A stretch of 64,000 bases of DNA from assembly GCF_000759535.1 (NCBI RefSeq), contig NZ_CP009455.1:2294001-2358000 (forward strand), written 5' to 3'. The notes below the pieces were generated by a model. That model worked only from the letters and a program-made list of their open reading frames with translations, searched no databases and had not been told where the DNA came from. Made by a program: the position numbers and the translations under genes. This document shows, one piece after another, positions 43,642 through 52,831 of the stretch; the stretch's first letter is position 1; each line of letters opens with the position of its first letter. The stretch is from Pseudomonas cremoricolorata. Its GTDB lineage: Bacteria > Pseudomonadota > Gammaproteobacteria > Pseudomonadales > Pseudomonadaceae.

Positions 43642-45024
43642 TCAGCGCGGGTTGACCAGCACTGCTGGCGAGCGCGATGCGCGGCGGCTACGCATGACGA
43701 AGTATGCAGCCACCACCAGCAGGGCGGTCAGCGTAGTGAACCAGAACTGGAAGCGCGAGGCCGGCTCGAACGCCTGGGTCGCGATGACCCCGACCAGCGC
43801 CAGCAGGGCAGCGATATTGCCGTAGGGGAAGAACCAGGCGCGGAAAGCCGCAGGGTCGAGCGGCTCGTGCCGCGTGCTCCAGCGCATGGCCAGGTGGGCA
43901 ATGATGATGAAGATCCATACGATCATGACGAAGGTGCCGCTGCTCTTGGCCAGGGTCATGAACAGATCGCCGCCGCTGGCGAAGTGCACGGTGAGGATGC
44001 TCAGGCAGATGCCCAGGCTCAGCAGCAAAGCATTGAGCGGCACCCCTTTGCGCGTGGTGCGCGAGAACACCGCCGGCGCATGGCCACGTTCGCTGAGGGA
44101 AAACAGCATGCGCGAGTTGGAGAACATGAACGAGTTCATGACCGACATGAACGACACGAACAGCACGATCTTCATCGCCACCGCCGCATTGCTGAAACCG
44201 GCCAGGCTGAACAGCGACACGTACGGCGAGGCGAGATTCGCCGTGTCGGTCCAGGGCAGGCACAGGATCAGGATCGATACCGAGCCGACATAGAACAGCA
44301 TCACCCGCACGATCACGCTCTTGATCGCGCGGATCACGTTCCTGCGCGGATTTTCCGATTCACCTGCCGCCACTGCGGCAATTTCGCTGCCGCCGAGCGA
44401 GAAAATCACCACCACTACACCGGCCATCACCGGCGACAGGCCGTTGGGCATGAAGCCGTCATGGGCGGTCAGGTTGATCAGGCCGGGCGAAGGAATGTCG
44501 CTGTGCAGGCCCAGCAGGATGGAAATGCCCAAGGCCATGAAGATGACGATGGTGGCCACTTTCATCGCCGCCAGCCAATATTCGACTTCCGCGAACGAGC
44601 GCACCGAGTAGGCATTGCTGGCCATCAGCGTGACCAGCATGAACACGGCCCCGGCCCAGATCGGCAGCCAAGGCAGAAAGTCATGCAAGATGGCGCCGAG
44701 CAATACCGCCTCAAGCGTAATGGTCATCATCGACTTGAACCAGTACAGCCAGCCGACGGCAAAGCCTGCCCACTCACCCAGGTAGGTATTGGCATAGGTG
44801 GAGAAGGAACCGGCATCGGGATTGCGACAGGCCATCTCGCCGAGCATGAACATCACCAGCGTCACCACCAGGCCACCGATGAAGTACGACAGGATGGCCG
44901 CCGGACCCGCCGAGGCGATCAGCGAGCCTGAGCCCATGAACAGCCCGGCACCGATCACCCCGCCAAGGGCGATCATGGTGACGTGACGCTGCTTCAAGCT
45001 TTGCTTGAGACCATTGGATTGCAT
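43642..45024 (-). CDS. APC-superfamily amino-acid permease
   Basis: The 460-aa protein has 12 membrane helices and the amino-acid transporter (AAT) family signature near the start: RHVTMIALGGVIGAGLFMGSGSLI, then AGPAAILSYFIGGL. Later blocks such as VIFSLGGSEIAAVAAGE are also typical. It resembles GABA/aromatic/Ser-Ala-Gly permeases; the substrate cannot be read from sequence. Its place between the TyrR-like regulator and gcvH suggests glycine or a related amino acid. GAGAGGA precedes ATG 45024. Confidence 0.88.
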   Translation of the reverse strand: MQSNGLKQSLKQRHVTMIALGGVIGAGLFMGSGSLIASAGPAAILSYFIGGLVVTLVMFMLGEMACRNPDAGSFSTYANTYLGEWAGFAVGWLYWFKSMMTITLEAVLLGAILHDFLPWLPIWAGAVFMLVTLMASNAYSVRSFAEVEYWLAAMKVATIVIFMALGISILLGLHSDIPSPGLINLTAHDGFMPNGLSPVMAGVVVVIFSLGGSEIAAVAAGESENPRRNVIRAIKSVIVRVMLFYVGSVSILILCLPWTDTANLASPYVSLFSLAGFSNAAVAMKIVLFVSFMSVMNSFMFSNSRMLFSLSERGHAPAVFSRTTRKGVPLNALLLSLGICLSILTVHFASGGDLFMTLAKSSGTFVMIVWIFIIIAHLAMRWSTRHEPLDPAAFRAWFFPYGNIAALLALVGVIATQAFEPASRFQFWFTTLTALLVVAAYFVMRSRRASRSPAVLVNPR

Positions 45025-45267
45025 TTGTGTGTCCTCTCTTATTATTGGGCAGAACCGGGGTGCGCCCGCTTGCCGAGCGGGGGCTGGACCAGCGGGCCAA
45101 GGTCGGTTCTCACACGTGCGGCGCGTGCCGCACCCGGTCGTGCCGCCGGGTACTGTCTGGCAAGGCTGTCACCATGGCCAAGCCCTGCGCTCGGCTCAAA
45201 CGAATTCTGCGCACAACATCCTGCGTTTTTTTCGTGAGCATGCAGCCTGCGCATGAAGGATCGCAGG

Positions 45268-46776
45268 CTATTTGTCGCGACCGATCCCGTACTTGCGCAG
45301 ACGTTGGGCGATGGCGCTATGGGAGGTTTGCAGGCGCGCGGCCAACTGGCGGGTGGAGGGGTAGCTGGCGTACAGGCGCTGCAGCAGGTCGCGTTCGAAG
45401 TCGGCGACGGCACCCTCGAGGCTGGCCACCGAACCTGGCTGGCCACTGGCGACCGAGGTGCCAGCGATGTCCAGGTCACCGATGTCGATCAACTGGCGCT
45501 CGCAGATCGCCGCCGCGCGAAAGATCACGTTCTGCAACTGGCGGACGTTGCCCGGCCACGGGTTGCCGAGCAGCGCGGCGTGGGTGGCGGTGCCAAGGCG
45601 GCAGGGCGGTCGCTGAATCTGCGTGCAGGCCTGCTCCATGAACACCTGGGCCAGCATCAGGATGTCCTCGCCACGATCACGCAGCGGTGGGACTTGCAGG
45701 TTGAGCACGTTCAGGCGGTAGAACAGGTCTTCACGGAAACTGCCCTCGGCGACCATCCGTTCGAGGTCACGGTGGGTGGCGCTGATGATGCGCACATCGA
45801 CCTTGACCTCACGGTCGCCACCGACTCGGCGAAAACTGCCGTCGCTGAGAAAGCGCAGCAGCTTGGCCTGTAGATAGGGCGACATCTCACCAATCTCGTC
45901 GAGAAACACGGTGCCTTTGTTGGCCAGCTCCATCAGCCCCGGCTTGCCGCCGCGCTGGGCGCCGGTGAAGGCGCCGGGGGCGTAGCCGAACAGCTCGCTC
46001 TCGGCCAGGCTCTCGGGCAGGGCTGCGCAATTGAGCGCCAGAAACGGCGCCGACTGACGGCTGCTCAGGGCATGGCAGGCGCGCGCCACCAGTTCCTTGC
46101 CGGTGCCGGTCTCCCCGTGTACCAGCAGCGGCGCATCCAGCGCCGCGACCCGCAACGCCCGCGCCTTCAAGGTGCGAATCGCCGGCGAGTCGCCGAGCAG
46201 CGTATCCAGGCCATCGGCAGCGTCGTGGCGCAGCGCCGACAGACGCTGACCCATGCGCGTAGGCGAGTACAGCGTCAGGAGCGCGCCGGCATTGGTGATG
46301 GGCGTGGCGTCCAGCAGCAGGCTCTGGCCATTGAGCTGCATCTCGCGCATGGGCAGGTGGAAATTGTTGTCCAGCAGCGCCTGCAACAGCCCCGCATCGT
46401 TGAACAGCTCGCCCACCGAGCGCCCCGCCGACTCGCGGCCGCACAGCGCAATCAAGGCCGGGTTGGCCAACAGCACCTTGCCCGCGCTGTCCACCGCCAG
46501 CACCGGATCGCTCATCGCCGCCAGCAAGGCGTCGAGCTGCAGGTGGCGGCGCTGTCCGGGAAGAATGTCGACCACCTCCACCGATTGCACGCCATGAACG
46601 TCCAGCAGCGCATCGTGCAGCTCTTCGAGCACTGCGGGGCTCAGGGTCGGGGCATCGATATAGACATTCGGCGGCACCATTTCCACCGCATCCAGATTGA
46701 GATGGCGCGCGCCCAGCAGGGCCAGCACTTCTTGGGTAATGCCGACGCGGTCGATGAAGCTGACGTGAATACGCAT
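45268..46776 (-). CDS. gcsR: TyrR-family sigma54 enhancer-binding regulator, GcsR-like
   Basis: The 502-aa protein has an N-terminal ACT domain (residues 1-70), a PAS domain (about 80-175), an AAA+ domain with Walker A GETGTGKE (221-228) and GAFTGA (268-273), and a Fis-type HTH (about 460-500). The intact GAFTGA means it can drive sigma54, unlike E. coli TyrR. PhhR (aromatic amino acids) and GcsR (glycine) are both close TyrR types; proximity to gcvHPT and the 18-bp boxes favours GcsR, for which 502 aa agrees with my recollection. The permease lies between it and gcvH. Confidence 0.68.
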   Translation of the reverse strand: MRIHVSFIDRVGITQEVLALLGARHLNLDAVEMVPPNVYIDAPTLSPAVLEELHDALLDVHGVQSVEVVDILPGQRRHLQLDALLAAMSDPVLAVDSAGKVLLANPALIALCGRESAGRSVGELFNDAGLLQALLDNNFHLPMREMQLNGQSLLLDATPITNAGALLTLYSPTRMGQRLSALRHDAADGLDTLLGDSPAIRTLKARALRVAALDAPLLVHGETGTGKELVARACHALSSRQSAPFLALNCAALPESLAESELFGYAPGAFTGAQRGGKPGLMELANKGTVFLDEIGEMSPYLQAKLLRFLSDGSFRRVGGDREVKVDVRIISATHRDLERMVAEGSFREDLFYRLNVLNLQVPPLRDRGEDILMLAQVFMEQACTQIQRPPCRLGTATHAALLGNPWPGNVRQLQNVIFRAAAICERQLIDIGDLDIAGTSVASGQPGSVASLEGAVADFERDLLQRLYASYPSTRQLAARLQTSHSAIAQRLRKYGIGRDK

Positions 46777-46844
46777 GGGGTGCCGAAGTCAGGGCCGGGA
46801 AAGGCGCCCAGTATGCCTCGCCTGGTGCAGCAACCCCAGCGCTG

Positions 46845-47207
46845 TCAGGTCAGGTGCTCGGGTTTCATCGGGTCGCCGGACTTGACGTGCAGTTGGGCGC
46901 GGATGTCTTCGAACATCAGGTCGTAGAACTTGTGCGAAGAGGCCAGGCTGGTGGCCGACTTGGGCAGGCCGTGACGTTCGGCCAGGCGGGTGACGTGGCG
47001 GGCGAAGTCGAACGCCTGGTCCTTGGCCAGGAAGAAGCTGTCGTCCACGGGCTGGTTCTCGATGGTGCCGTGCAGGCGAAAGGTCATGCCCAAGCCTTCC
47101 TTGGGGTCCTGAAACACCTCGTAATCGATGCACAGGTCGTAACTGTGGTCGTCCTTGTTCAGCGCGTGGCGTTCGATGTGCAGGTGGCCGGGGTTGAACA
47201 GGGTCAT
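46845..47207 (-). CDS. DUF5064 family protein
   Basis: The 120-aa protein matches a Pseudomonas-restricted family (DUF5064) as I remember it, with the start MTLFNPGHLHIERHALNKDD. It has a predicted beta-rich first half and a helical second half (KDQAFDFARHVTRLAERHGL). No function is known and no signal peptide is present. ATG 47207 is chosen for its GGAGG RBS; an upstream frame to 47333 is not conserved. It is the last leftward gene of the heme block, 74 bp after the DUF454 gene. Confidence 0.75.
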   Translation of the reverse strand: MTLFNPGHLHIERHALNKDDHSYDLCIDYEVFQDPKEGLGMTFRLHGTIENQPVDDSFFLAKDQAFDFARHVTRLAERHGLPKSATSLASSHKFYDLMFEDIRAQLHVKSGDPMKPEHLT

Positions 47208-47281
47208 GGCGTGTGCCTCCGTCGGGTCATGTGAGCAGGCCGGGTGCTGCCCGCAGTCCTCTACGGTAGCCGATGCAGTCG

Positions 47282-47686
47282 CTATTGGCGCTGATCCACG
47301 GCAGGCAGCCGTTCGGGGCGCGACCAGATCCACAGGTTGCCCAGGGTCATGCCGGCGATGGCGAGGAACACCGGCCAGTGGTGTTCGAGCACGATCAGCA
47401 TGAGGGCGGCGCAGAACAGCATGCTCAGCGTGGCGCTGACCTTGGCACGGCGCTGGATGATCTTGCCATTACGCCAGTTGTGCAGAATCGGACCGAACAG
47501 GCGGTGATTTTCCAGCCAGGCGCTTAGCCGTGGCGAGCTGCGAGTGGCAGCCCAGGCCGCAAGGAGGATGAACTCGGTGGTGGGCAGACCCGGAATGACG
47601 ATGGCGATCAAGCCGATGCCCAGGCTGACGTAGGCCAGGATCGCGTACAGCAGGCGGGACAGTCGGGAGCGGGCAAGTTGGGTCAT
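47282..47686 (-). CDS. DUF454 (YbaN-type) inner-membrane protein
   Basis: The 134-aa protein has three hydrophobic stretches and the family core LGIGLIAIVIPGLPTTEFILLAAWAATRSSPRL, plus FGPILHNWRNGKII. This is the DUF454/YbaN family of small membrane proteins with no assigned function; they often neighbour heme or iron genes in Pseudomonas. It follows the heme oxygenase gene by 51 bp on the same strand. Confidence 0.85.
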   Translation of the reverse strand: MTQLARSRLSRLLYAILAYVSLGIGLIAIVIPGLPTTEFILLAAWAATRSSPRLSAWLENHRLFGPILHNWRNGKIIQRRAKVSATLSMLFCAALMLIVLEHHWPVFLAIAGMTLGNLWIWSRPERLPAVDQRQ

Positions 47687-47737
47687 GGTCTCACTGCAGG
47701 GTCATCCGGCCATGTTGCCGTGGCCGGAGCGGGTGTT

Positions 47738-48346
47738 TCAGGCTGAGGCGCGATCGTTCGCGTAGGCCTGTTCGAGCAACTGCGTGAAGCGTTCGAACGC
47801 AGCCACCGCCGCGCGTTCGGCAGCAGCGTCGTCCTGCGGCGAAAGCTGCAGGGCATCGAGTGCCCGAGTGAACTGCTTCCAGCCCTCGGCACGGCCACCG
47901 GTCGGCTCGCCGAGATGGCGCGCGCCGAAGCTGTCGGACAGGCCCAGGGCTGCTGCCCGCTTGATCAAGAAGGCGGCGCCCAGTTTGGAGCCTTCGGAAA
48001 CGAAGATCCAGCCCAGCGCTTCACCCAGGCCCACCGCCTGCAAGGGGCTTGGAACGGCCTCGGGCACTGGCATGCCCAGGTCGGCAAGATCGAGGCGCGC
48101 CTGCTCGGCCCGGCAGCGCTGGGGCAGGTCGGGGATGATGGCCACTAGCCGCGGGTCGTTGTACAGCCTTTGCAGTTCGGCCTGGAACAGGTACTGGGCG
48201 ACGACGAACTGGGCGAAGCTGTCTCGGCTGTCGAAGGGTGCGTGGGATTTGACCAGGGCATCCAGTGCGCTGTGTGGCGCCTGGGTGGCCTGGTTCAGGC
48301 GTTGCGAGCGCAGGCTGGCGCGCTCGGTGGTAGGGGCAGTGGTCAT
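47738..48346 (-). CDS. hemO: Biliverdin-producing heme oxygenase (HemO/PigA type)
   Basis: HemO opens the heme ring with oxygen and electrons to give biliverdin, CO and iron. The 202-aa product follows P. aeruginosa HemO closely: LRSQRLNQATQAPHSALDALVKS with the proximal heme ligand at His25, FVVAQYLFQAELQRLY, and the distal-helix EALGWIFVSEGSKLGAAFL. It lies 124 bp downstream of the receptor gene, past that gene's terminator, so it may have its own promoter. Confidence 0.92.
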   Translation of the reverse strand: MTTAPTTERASLRSQRLNQATQAPHSALDALVKSHAPFDSRDSFAQFVVAQYLFQAELQRLYNDPRLVAIIPDLPQRCRAEQARLDLADLGMPVPEAVPSPLQAVGLGEALGWIFVSEGSKLGAAFLIKRAAALGLSDSFGARHLGEPTGGRAEGWKQFTRALDALQLSPQDDAAAERAAVAAFERFTQLLEQAYANDRASA

Positions 48347-48418
48347 GGTCTGTCCTTGCTCATTCAGAGGTCGATTCGGGGCGCTCTATAAAAGACGAAG
48401 CAGCCCGCGCATCAGCGT

Positions 48419-48459
48419 AAAAAAAGCGCCGGGCGTGCCTGTGCGAGCGAGCCCGGCGC
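48419..48459 (-). terminator. Intrinsic terminator of the TonB-dependent receptor gene
   Basis: GCGCCGGGC (48426-48434) pairs perfectly with GCCCGGCGC (48451-48459) around a 16-nt loop. The seven A residues at 48419-48425 are a T run for leftward transcripts. The stem begins 11 bases after the receptor stop. Confidence 0.92.
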
Positions 48460-48470
48460 GGCGGTTCGAG

Positions 48471-51065
48471 TCAGATATCCCACACCACGTTGATGGCGAA
48501 GTTGCGACCCGGCAGGGTCAGGCGGTCGAGGTTGGCGGGTTGGGTTACCCCAGCTTCGCCCAGACCGTCATAGGCGCGCACCGAATCCCACTGCCAATAC
48601 TTCTTGTCGGTCAGGTTGTACAGGCCAGCGTTGACGGTCAGGTCATCGGTGAGCTTGTAGAAGCCGCTGAGGTCGAGCACGCCGTAACCGGGTGTGCGGA
48701 AGCGGCTGCTGGTGCCGTCGGGGGCGAAGAAGTTGGTGTCATCGACACGGTTCTTGCGCTTGACCAGGGTCCAGCTGAGCAGGCCACCGTAGTGCGGCTG
48801 CTCATAACCCAGGCCCCATACGGTGGTCAGCGGGTTGACCGAGTTCAACGGCTGGCCGGTGTCGTCGTTGCGTCCGTGCAGGTAGGCCAGCGAGCCTTGT
48901 GCGTACAGCCCTTCACTGGCGCCGAAATGACCAAGGTCGATACGGCCCTTGATCTCGCTGCCCTTGATGGTGGCGCGGCGAATGTTGTTGGCCTGGTAGG
49001 TATCGCCCAGGGATGCCGACTGCACGGCGTCTTCGTTGATGAAGTCGCGGTAGGTGTTGTAGAACACCGCGACGTCGAACTGGCCGGCATCGAAGTTGCC
49101 GCGCAGGCCCACCTCGAAGCTCTTGCTCTTTTCCGGCTCAAGGTTTGGGTTGCCTTCGACGCGGTAGCCTTCGAGCGGGTTGTCGAAGCGTCCGTACATG
49201 GATTTTGCAGTAGGCGTGCGGAAGCCTTCGGCGTACTGGCCGTAGCCAGTGTAGTGCTCGTCGAAGGCGTAGGTGACGCCGAGCTTGGGCGAAACCCGGT
49301 GCCAGCGTTTTTCCGAGGCATCGATGCTGGTTGGCGGTGCGCCGGCGCTGCCTTGCAGACCACGCAGGAACTCATCGGTGATGCGCGGCTTCATGTGCGT
49401 GTAGTCGTAGCGGGCGCCAGGCAGGAAGGTCCAGTCGTTCCAGCGGATCTCATCCTGCACGAACAGGCTGTAGGTGTTGACGGTGGGGTCGGGGAAATCG
49501 CTGACCAGCGCCTGGCCGTCGGTGGGGCGGTCGAAGCCGATGCTGGGGCAGCCAGCGCCGACGGCCAGGCAGGTGCCGGTGCCGCTGCGCGAACCGGTGA
49601 CCTTCTCGTGCTTGAGGGTGGTGCCGTAGGTCAGCACGTGTTCGGTGTCGGCCAGGCTGAAGGCCTTGTCGAGCTGGGCGTCGAACACGAAGTGGCGGTT
49701 CTTGTAGGTGGTGTCGCGGGTGCGCAGCACGGTGCGGCTGAACGGGAAGTAGACCTCTTCGGTGCTCTGGTCGGTCTTGGCGATCTGGTAGTTCAGGCTC
49801 CATTTCAGGTGGTCGGCCAGGGTGGTGTCCAGGCGCAGGTCGTGATCGATGCCGAAGCGCTCGCGGGTGACCGTGTCGTTGGCCAGACGGCTGCGGTACA
49901 TGCCAAAACCCGCACCGTTGTTGAACGGGCCGCCGACCGCGCTGAGCACGTTCTGATCGCGGTCATTCTTGAAGCGTTCGTAGGTCAGGCCGAGGCGGCC
50001 TTCTTCTGCGTAGTCCCAGCCGAGCTTGGCCAGCACGTTGGTGCTGCGCGTGTCTTCGGGGTTGGCTTCGGTGCGTGCCAGGCCGTCGCCGCTGTGCGTG
50101 CCGTACGAGGCCTGTTCGTGGCCATTGCGCTGGCTGAGGTGCAGCAGGCCGTCGAACTGGCCCTGGCGGCCGGCCACGGTGGCGGAGGTCAGCCAGCTCT
50201 CGTCGGCCGAGCTGTAGCCGGTTTTCAGGCGTGCGCCGACGTCCTTGCCGGGTTTGATGATGTCTTGTGGATCGAGGGTGAAGTAGCTCACCGCGCCGCC
50301 GATGGCATTGCTGCCGTACAGCACCGAGGCCGGGCCGCGGAGGATTTCCACGCGCTTGATGATTTCCGGGTCGACGTAATTGCGTTGGGTCTGGGCGTAG
50401 GGGCCGAAGAAGAAGCTGTCGGGAATCGCCACGCCATCGATCTGGGTCAGCACCCGCTCGCCGTCGATGCCGCGGATGTTGTAGCCGTTCAGGCCGCTGC
50501 GCTGCCCGATGCCGCTGACCGACACACCCGGCTCGTAGCGTGCCAGGTCGGCGATGCTGTTGACGTTGTCGCGGTCGAGCTGCTCGCGGGTTTTGACGCT
50601 GACGGTGCTCGGCACCTGGCTCACATCCTGGGCGCTGCGGGTGGCACTGACGGTCAATTGCTGCAGGGCAATGCTGCTGTTGCGAGCTGCTGTTTGCCGC
50701 TCGATCACCACGTTGCCGCTGCCGATGGTGCGGTAGCTGAGCCCGGTACCGTGCAGCAGTCGGGTGAGCGCCGCCTCCGGTTTCAGCGAGCCATGCACCC
50801 CTGCCGAGGCAACGCCCTGGGCCAGTTCGGCCGAGAAGCCGACCTGCCAGCCGGTGACCTGGCTGAAGGCGTTGAGCGCCGAGACCAGTGGTTGTTGCTC
50901 GATGGCGAAGCGGTAGCCACCCACCTGCGGGCTGCTGGCCTGCGCAGGCTCCGTCGCCAGTGCTGGCAGGCTGCAGGCGCCGCCAGCGAGCATGGCCAGG
51001 GTCAGCAGAGACAATCGGCCAACCTGGCCGGGCAAGGAAGAAGGGCGTTTGAAACCTGTGGACAT
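48471..51065 (-). CDS. TonB-dependent outer-membrane receptor, heme type, with STN signalling domain
   Basis: The 864-aa precursor has a signal peptide (about residues 1-37), an N-terminal STN signalling domain (about 48-120) that talks to FecR, a plug domain, and a 22-strand barrel ending VVWDI with a near-terminal aromatic. FRAP-like (GFRTPTAK) and NPNL (GNPNLEPEKS) boxes mark heme receptors; no His lies between them, so the axial ligand is not the usual one. Order with FecI and FecR matches the P. aeruginosa hxuIRA locus. ATG 51065 is used, with a GGGAG RBS. Confidence 0.85.
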   Translation of the reverse strand: MSTGFKRPSSLPGQVGRLSLLTLAMLAGGACSLPALATEPAQASSPQVGGYRFAIEQQPLVSALNAFSQVTGWQVGFSAELAQGVASAGVHGSLKPEAALTRLLHGTGLSYRTIGSGNVVIERQTAARNSSIALQQLTVSATRSAQDVSQVPSTVSVKTREQLDRDNVNSIADLARYEPGVSVSGIGQRSGLNGYNIRGIDGERVLTQIDGVAIPDSFFFGPYAQTQRNYVDPEIIKRVEILRGPASVLYGSNAIGGAVSYFTLDPQDIIKPGKDVGARLKTGYSSADESWLTSATVAGRQGQFDGLLHLSQRNGHEQASYGTHSGDGLARTEANPEDTRSTNVLAKLGWDYAEEGRLGLTYERFKNDRDQNVLSAVGGPFNNGAGFGMYRSRLANDTVTRERFGIDHDLRLDTTLADHLKWSLNYQIAKTDQSTEEVYFPFSRTVLRTRDTTYKNRHFVFDAQLDKAFSLADTEHVLTYGTTLKHEKVTGSRSGTGTCLAVGAGCPSIGFDRPTDGQALVSDFPDPTVNTYSLFVQDEIRWNDWTFLPGARYDYTHMKPRITDEFLRGLQGSAGAPPTSIDASEKRWHRVSPKLGVTYAFDEHYTGYGQYAEGFRTPTAKSMYGRFDNPLEGYRVEGNPNLEPEKSKSFEVGLRGNFDAGQFDVAVFYNTYRDFINEDAVQSASLGDTYQANNIRRATIKGSEIKGRIDLGHFGASEGLYAQGSLAYLHGRNDDTGQPLNSVNPLTTVWGLGYEQPHYGGLLSWTLVKRKNRVDDTNFFAPDGTSSRFRTPGYGVLDLSGFYKLTDDLTVNAGLYNLTDKKYWQWDSVRAYDGLGEAGVTQPANLDRLTLPGRNFAINVVWDI

Positions 51066-51259
51066 CGAAGGCGCTCCCTGTCGCGCGAACGTTATGAGTG
51101 GCCGATTCTGGTCGAGGAAGAACAAGAATCAGTCGCATTGGCTATAACGAGACGATGCAGGGGCGAGGAAGACGTAAAAATAGTCGTAAGTGTAAGTGTC
51201 AGGCCTTTGCCCGAGGCCTGGATTCAGCGATGGGGCCCGGCTGTCGTGCCGCGCCAGGC

Positions 51260-52213
51260 TCAGTTGAGAATCACCAGCGACGGGTATTCGTGCAACTGCG
51301 CCGAGCTGATCTGGGCCAGTGCGCGCAGGGTTTCCAGCGGCTGGTCGAGGCGGTAGTTGCCGGTCACGGCAAGGGTGTCGAGCGCTGCGTTGCGGTTGAT
51401 GATCAGGCCTGGGTAATAACGCCCGACCTCGGCCAGCACCTGGCTCAGCGGGCAGTTTTCGAACACCAGGCGACCGTTGACCCAGGCCAGGTCCCGGCGC
51501 AGGTCCGCGCGCTGTGGCTGCCCCAGGCCCTGAGGACCGATGTTGATGCTGTCACCAGCACTCAGGCGGATGCGGTCGCTGGCTGCCTGAACGTCGACAT
51601 CACCGCGTTGCACGCGTACCTGGGCCTGGCCATTGAGGTAGCGCACGGCGAAATCGGTGTCGTGCGCCTGCGCGCGCAGCGGCCCGGCCTGAACTTCGAG
51701 TGCCGGTTGCGTGCCCCTGGCCACCTGAAAGTACGCTTCGCCTTGCAGCAGGCGCGCGACGGGTCGGCCGTCGCGCCTATCGTTGGCCAGCGCGCTGTCG
51801 GTGTTGAGCAGAACATTGGTGTGCTCGTCCAGGTGCAGGCGCTGGCGTTCGCCGACTTGAGTGAAGTGGTCGGCTTGCAGGCGCATGGGCAGATCGCCCA
51901 CGGTGAACAGCCCCACCACCAGCAGTGCAGCGGTGGCCAGCGGTTTCCAGTGGCGGCGCAGGCGCGTGCTGATGCGCTTGCGTTGACGCTGCTGCAGTTG
52001 CCCGGCTGCCTGATGTAGGGGCACACCGTTCCACAGCGCTTCAGCTTGCAGATACGCCGCAGCGTTTTCCTCGGCCTCGCCCAGCCAGGCAGCGAAGGCG
52101 CGCTCGTCGTCTTCGCTGGCGCATTGCAGGCGCACCAGCCAGTCCAGCGCCTGTTCGCGGGCGCGGGCGTGTGCCTGACTGGCAGGGGTGTCGGCAGCGC
52201 GATGGTCGCTCAC
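51260..52213 (-). CDS. FecR-family anti-sigma/signal transducer
   Basis: The 317-aa bitopic protein has a cytoplasmic part with the FecR N-terminal domain (ALDWLVRLQCASEDDERAFAAWLGEAEENAAAYLQAEALW), a membrane helix (TAALLVVGLFTVG) and a periplasmic FecR domain (FTQVGERQRLHLDEHTNVLLNTDSAL) that would contact the receptor's STN domain. GTG 52213 with AAGGA 8 nt upstream is a better start than ATG 52282, which would extend into the gap after the sigma gene. It is 194 bp ahead of the receptor gene. Confidence 0.9.
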   Translation of the reverse strand: MSDHRAADTPASQAHARAREQALDWLVRLQCASEDDERAFAAWLGEAEENAAAYLQAEALWNGVPLHQAAGQLQQRQRKRISTRLRRHWKPLATAALLVVGLFTVGDLPMRLQADHFTQVGERQRLHLDEHTNVLLNTDSALANDRRDGRPVARLLQGEAYFQVARGTQPALEVQAGPLRAQAHDTDFAVRYLNGQAQVRVQRGDVDVQAASDRIRLSAGDSINIGPQGLGQPQRADLRRDLAWVNGRLVFENCPLSQVLAEVGRYYPGLIINRNAALDTLAVTGNYRLDQPLETLRALAQISSAQLHEYPSLVILN

Positions 52214-52294
52214 GGAACGTCCTTGCGGGGGAGAGATCGGGCGATGATCAAGGCTGACCGAGCCTGTGGCAAGGTGTTGCATCGATGCAGGGCC

Positions 52295-52804
52295 TCATTG
52301 CAGACGGTCGGCCACGCCCATGCAGATGGCCATGATCAGCTTCAGCTCTTTCTGCACGGTGCTGGCCGAAACGCTCAACTGCTCGGCGATTTCCACATAG
52401 CTGGCGCCATGCACACGGCTGAGAATGAAAATGCGCTGCTGGCGCTGGCTGAGTTGCCCGAGGCTGACGCTCAGGTGCTTGAGCAATTGCTCGGCATGGG
52501 CGGCGTCCTCGCTGCTGCTGGCCGGGGCGGCAACGCTGTGCAGCACTTGTTCGGGCACATCCTCGAAGGTGCGCTCGCGCACGCGGCGGGCGCGCAGGTG
52601 GTCGAGCGCCAGGTTGCGCGCGGTCTGGAACACGAAAGGTTGCAGGTGCGCCACCGGTCGGTCGCTCAGCGCGCGGGTGACCCGCAGGTAGGTTTCCTGC
52701 AGCAGGTCTTCGGCGGTGCTGGGGTTGCCGACCATGCGCTGCAAGGTGCGCAGCAGCACCACGCGCTGGCTGACGAAGAGGGCATTGAACCGGGACTGAC
52801 TCAC
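52295..52804 (-). CDS. FecI-type ECF sigma factor (GTG start)
   Basis: The 169-aa protein has sigma regions 2 (AEDLLQETYLRVTRALSD... FVFQTARNLALDHLRARR) and 4 (LSQRQQRIFILSRVHGASYVEIAEQLSVSASTVQKELK). It would transcribe the receptor gene when FecR relays occupied-receptor signal. It starts with GTG 52804 behind a Fur box. FecI-type sigma factors with this neighbourhood respond to iron lack plus a ligand, here likely heme. Confidence 0.93.
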   Translation of the reverse strand: MSQSRFNALFVSQRVVLLRTLQRMVGNPSTAEDLLQETYLRVTRALSDRPVAHLQPFVFQTARNLALDHLRARRVRERTFEDVPEQVLHSVAAPASSSEDAAHAEQLLKHLSVSLGQLSQRQQRIFILSRVHGASYVEIAEQLSVSASTVQKELKLIMAICMGVADRLQ

Positions 52805-52831
52805 AGGGAAACCTGAGCGGAGGAAAGTTAT

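Noticed and set aside
47784..51356. A 1190-codon plus-strand frame across hemO and the receptor gene
   Set aside because: It is the antisense of recognised genes and runs through a strong terminator; no conserved motif.
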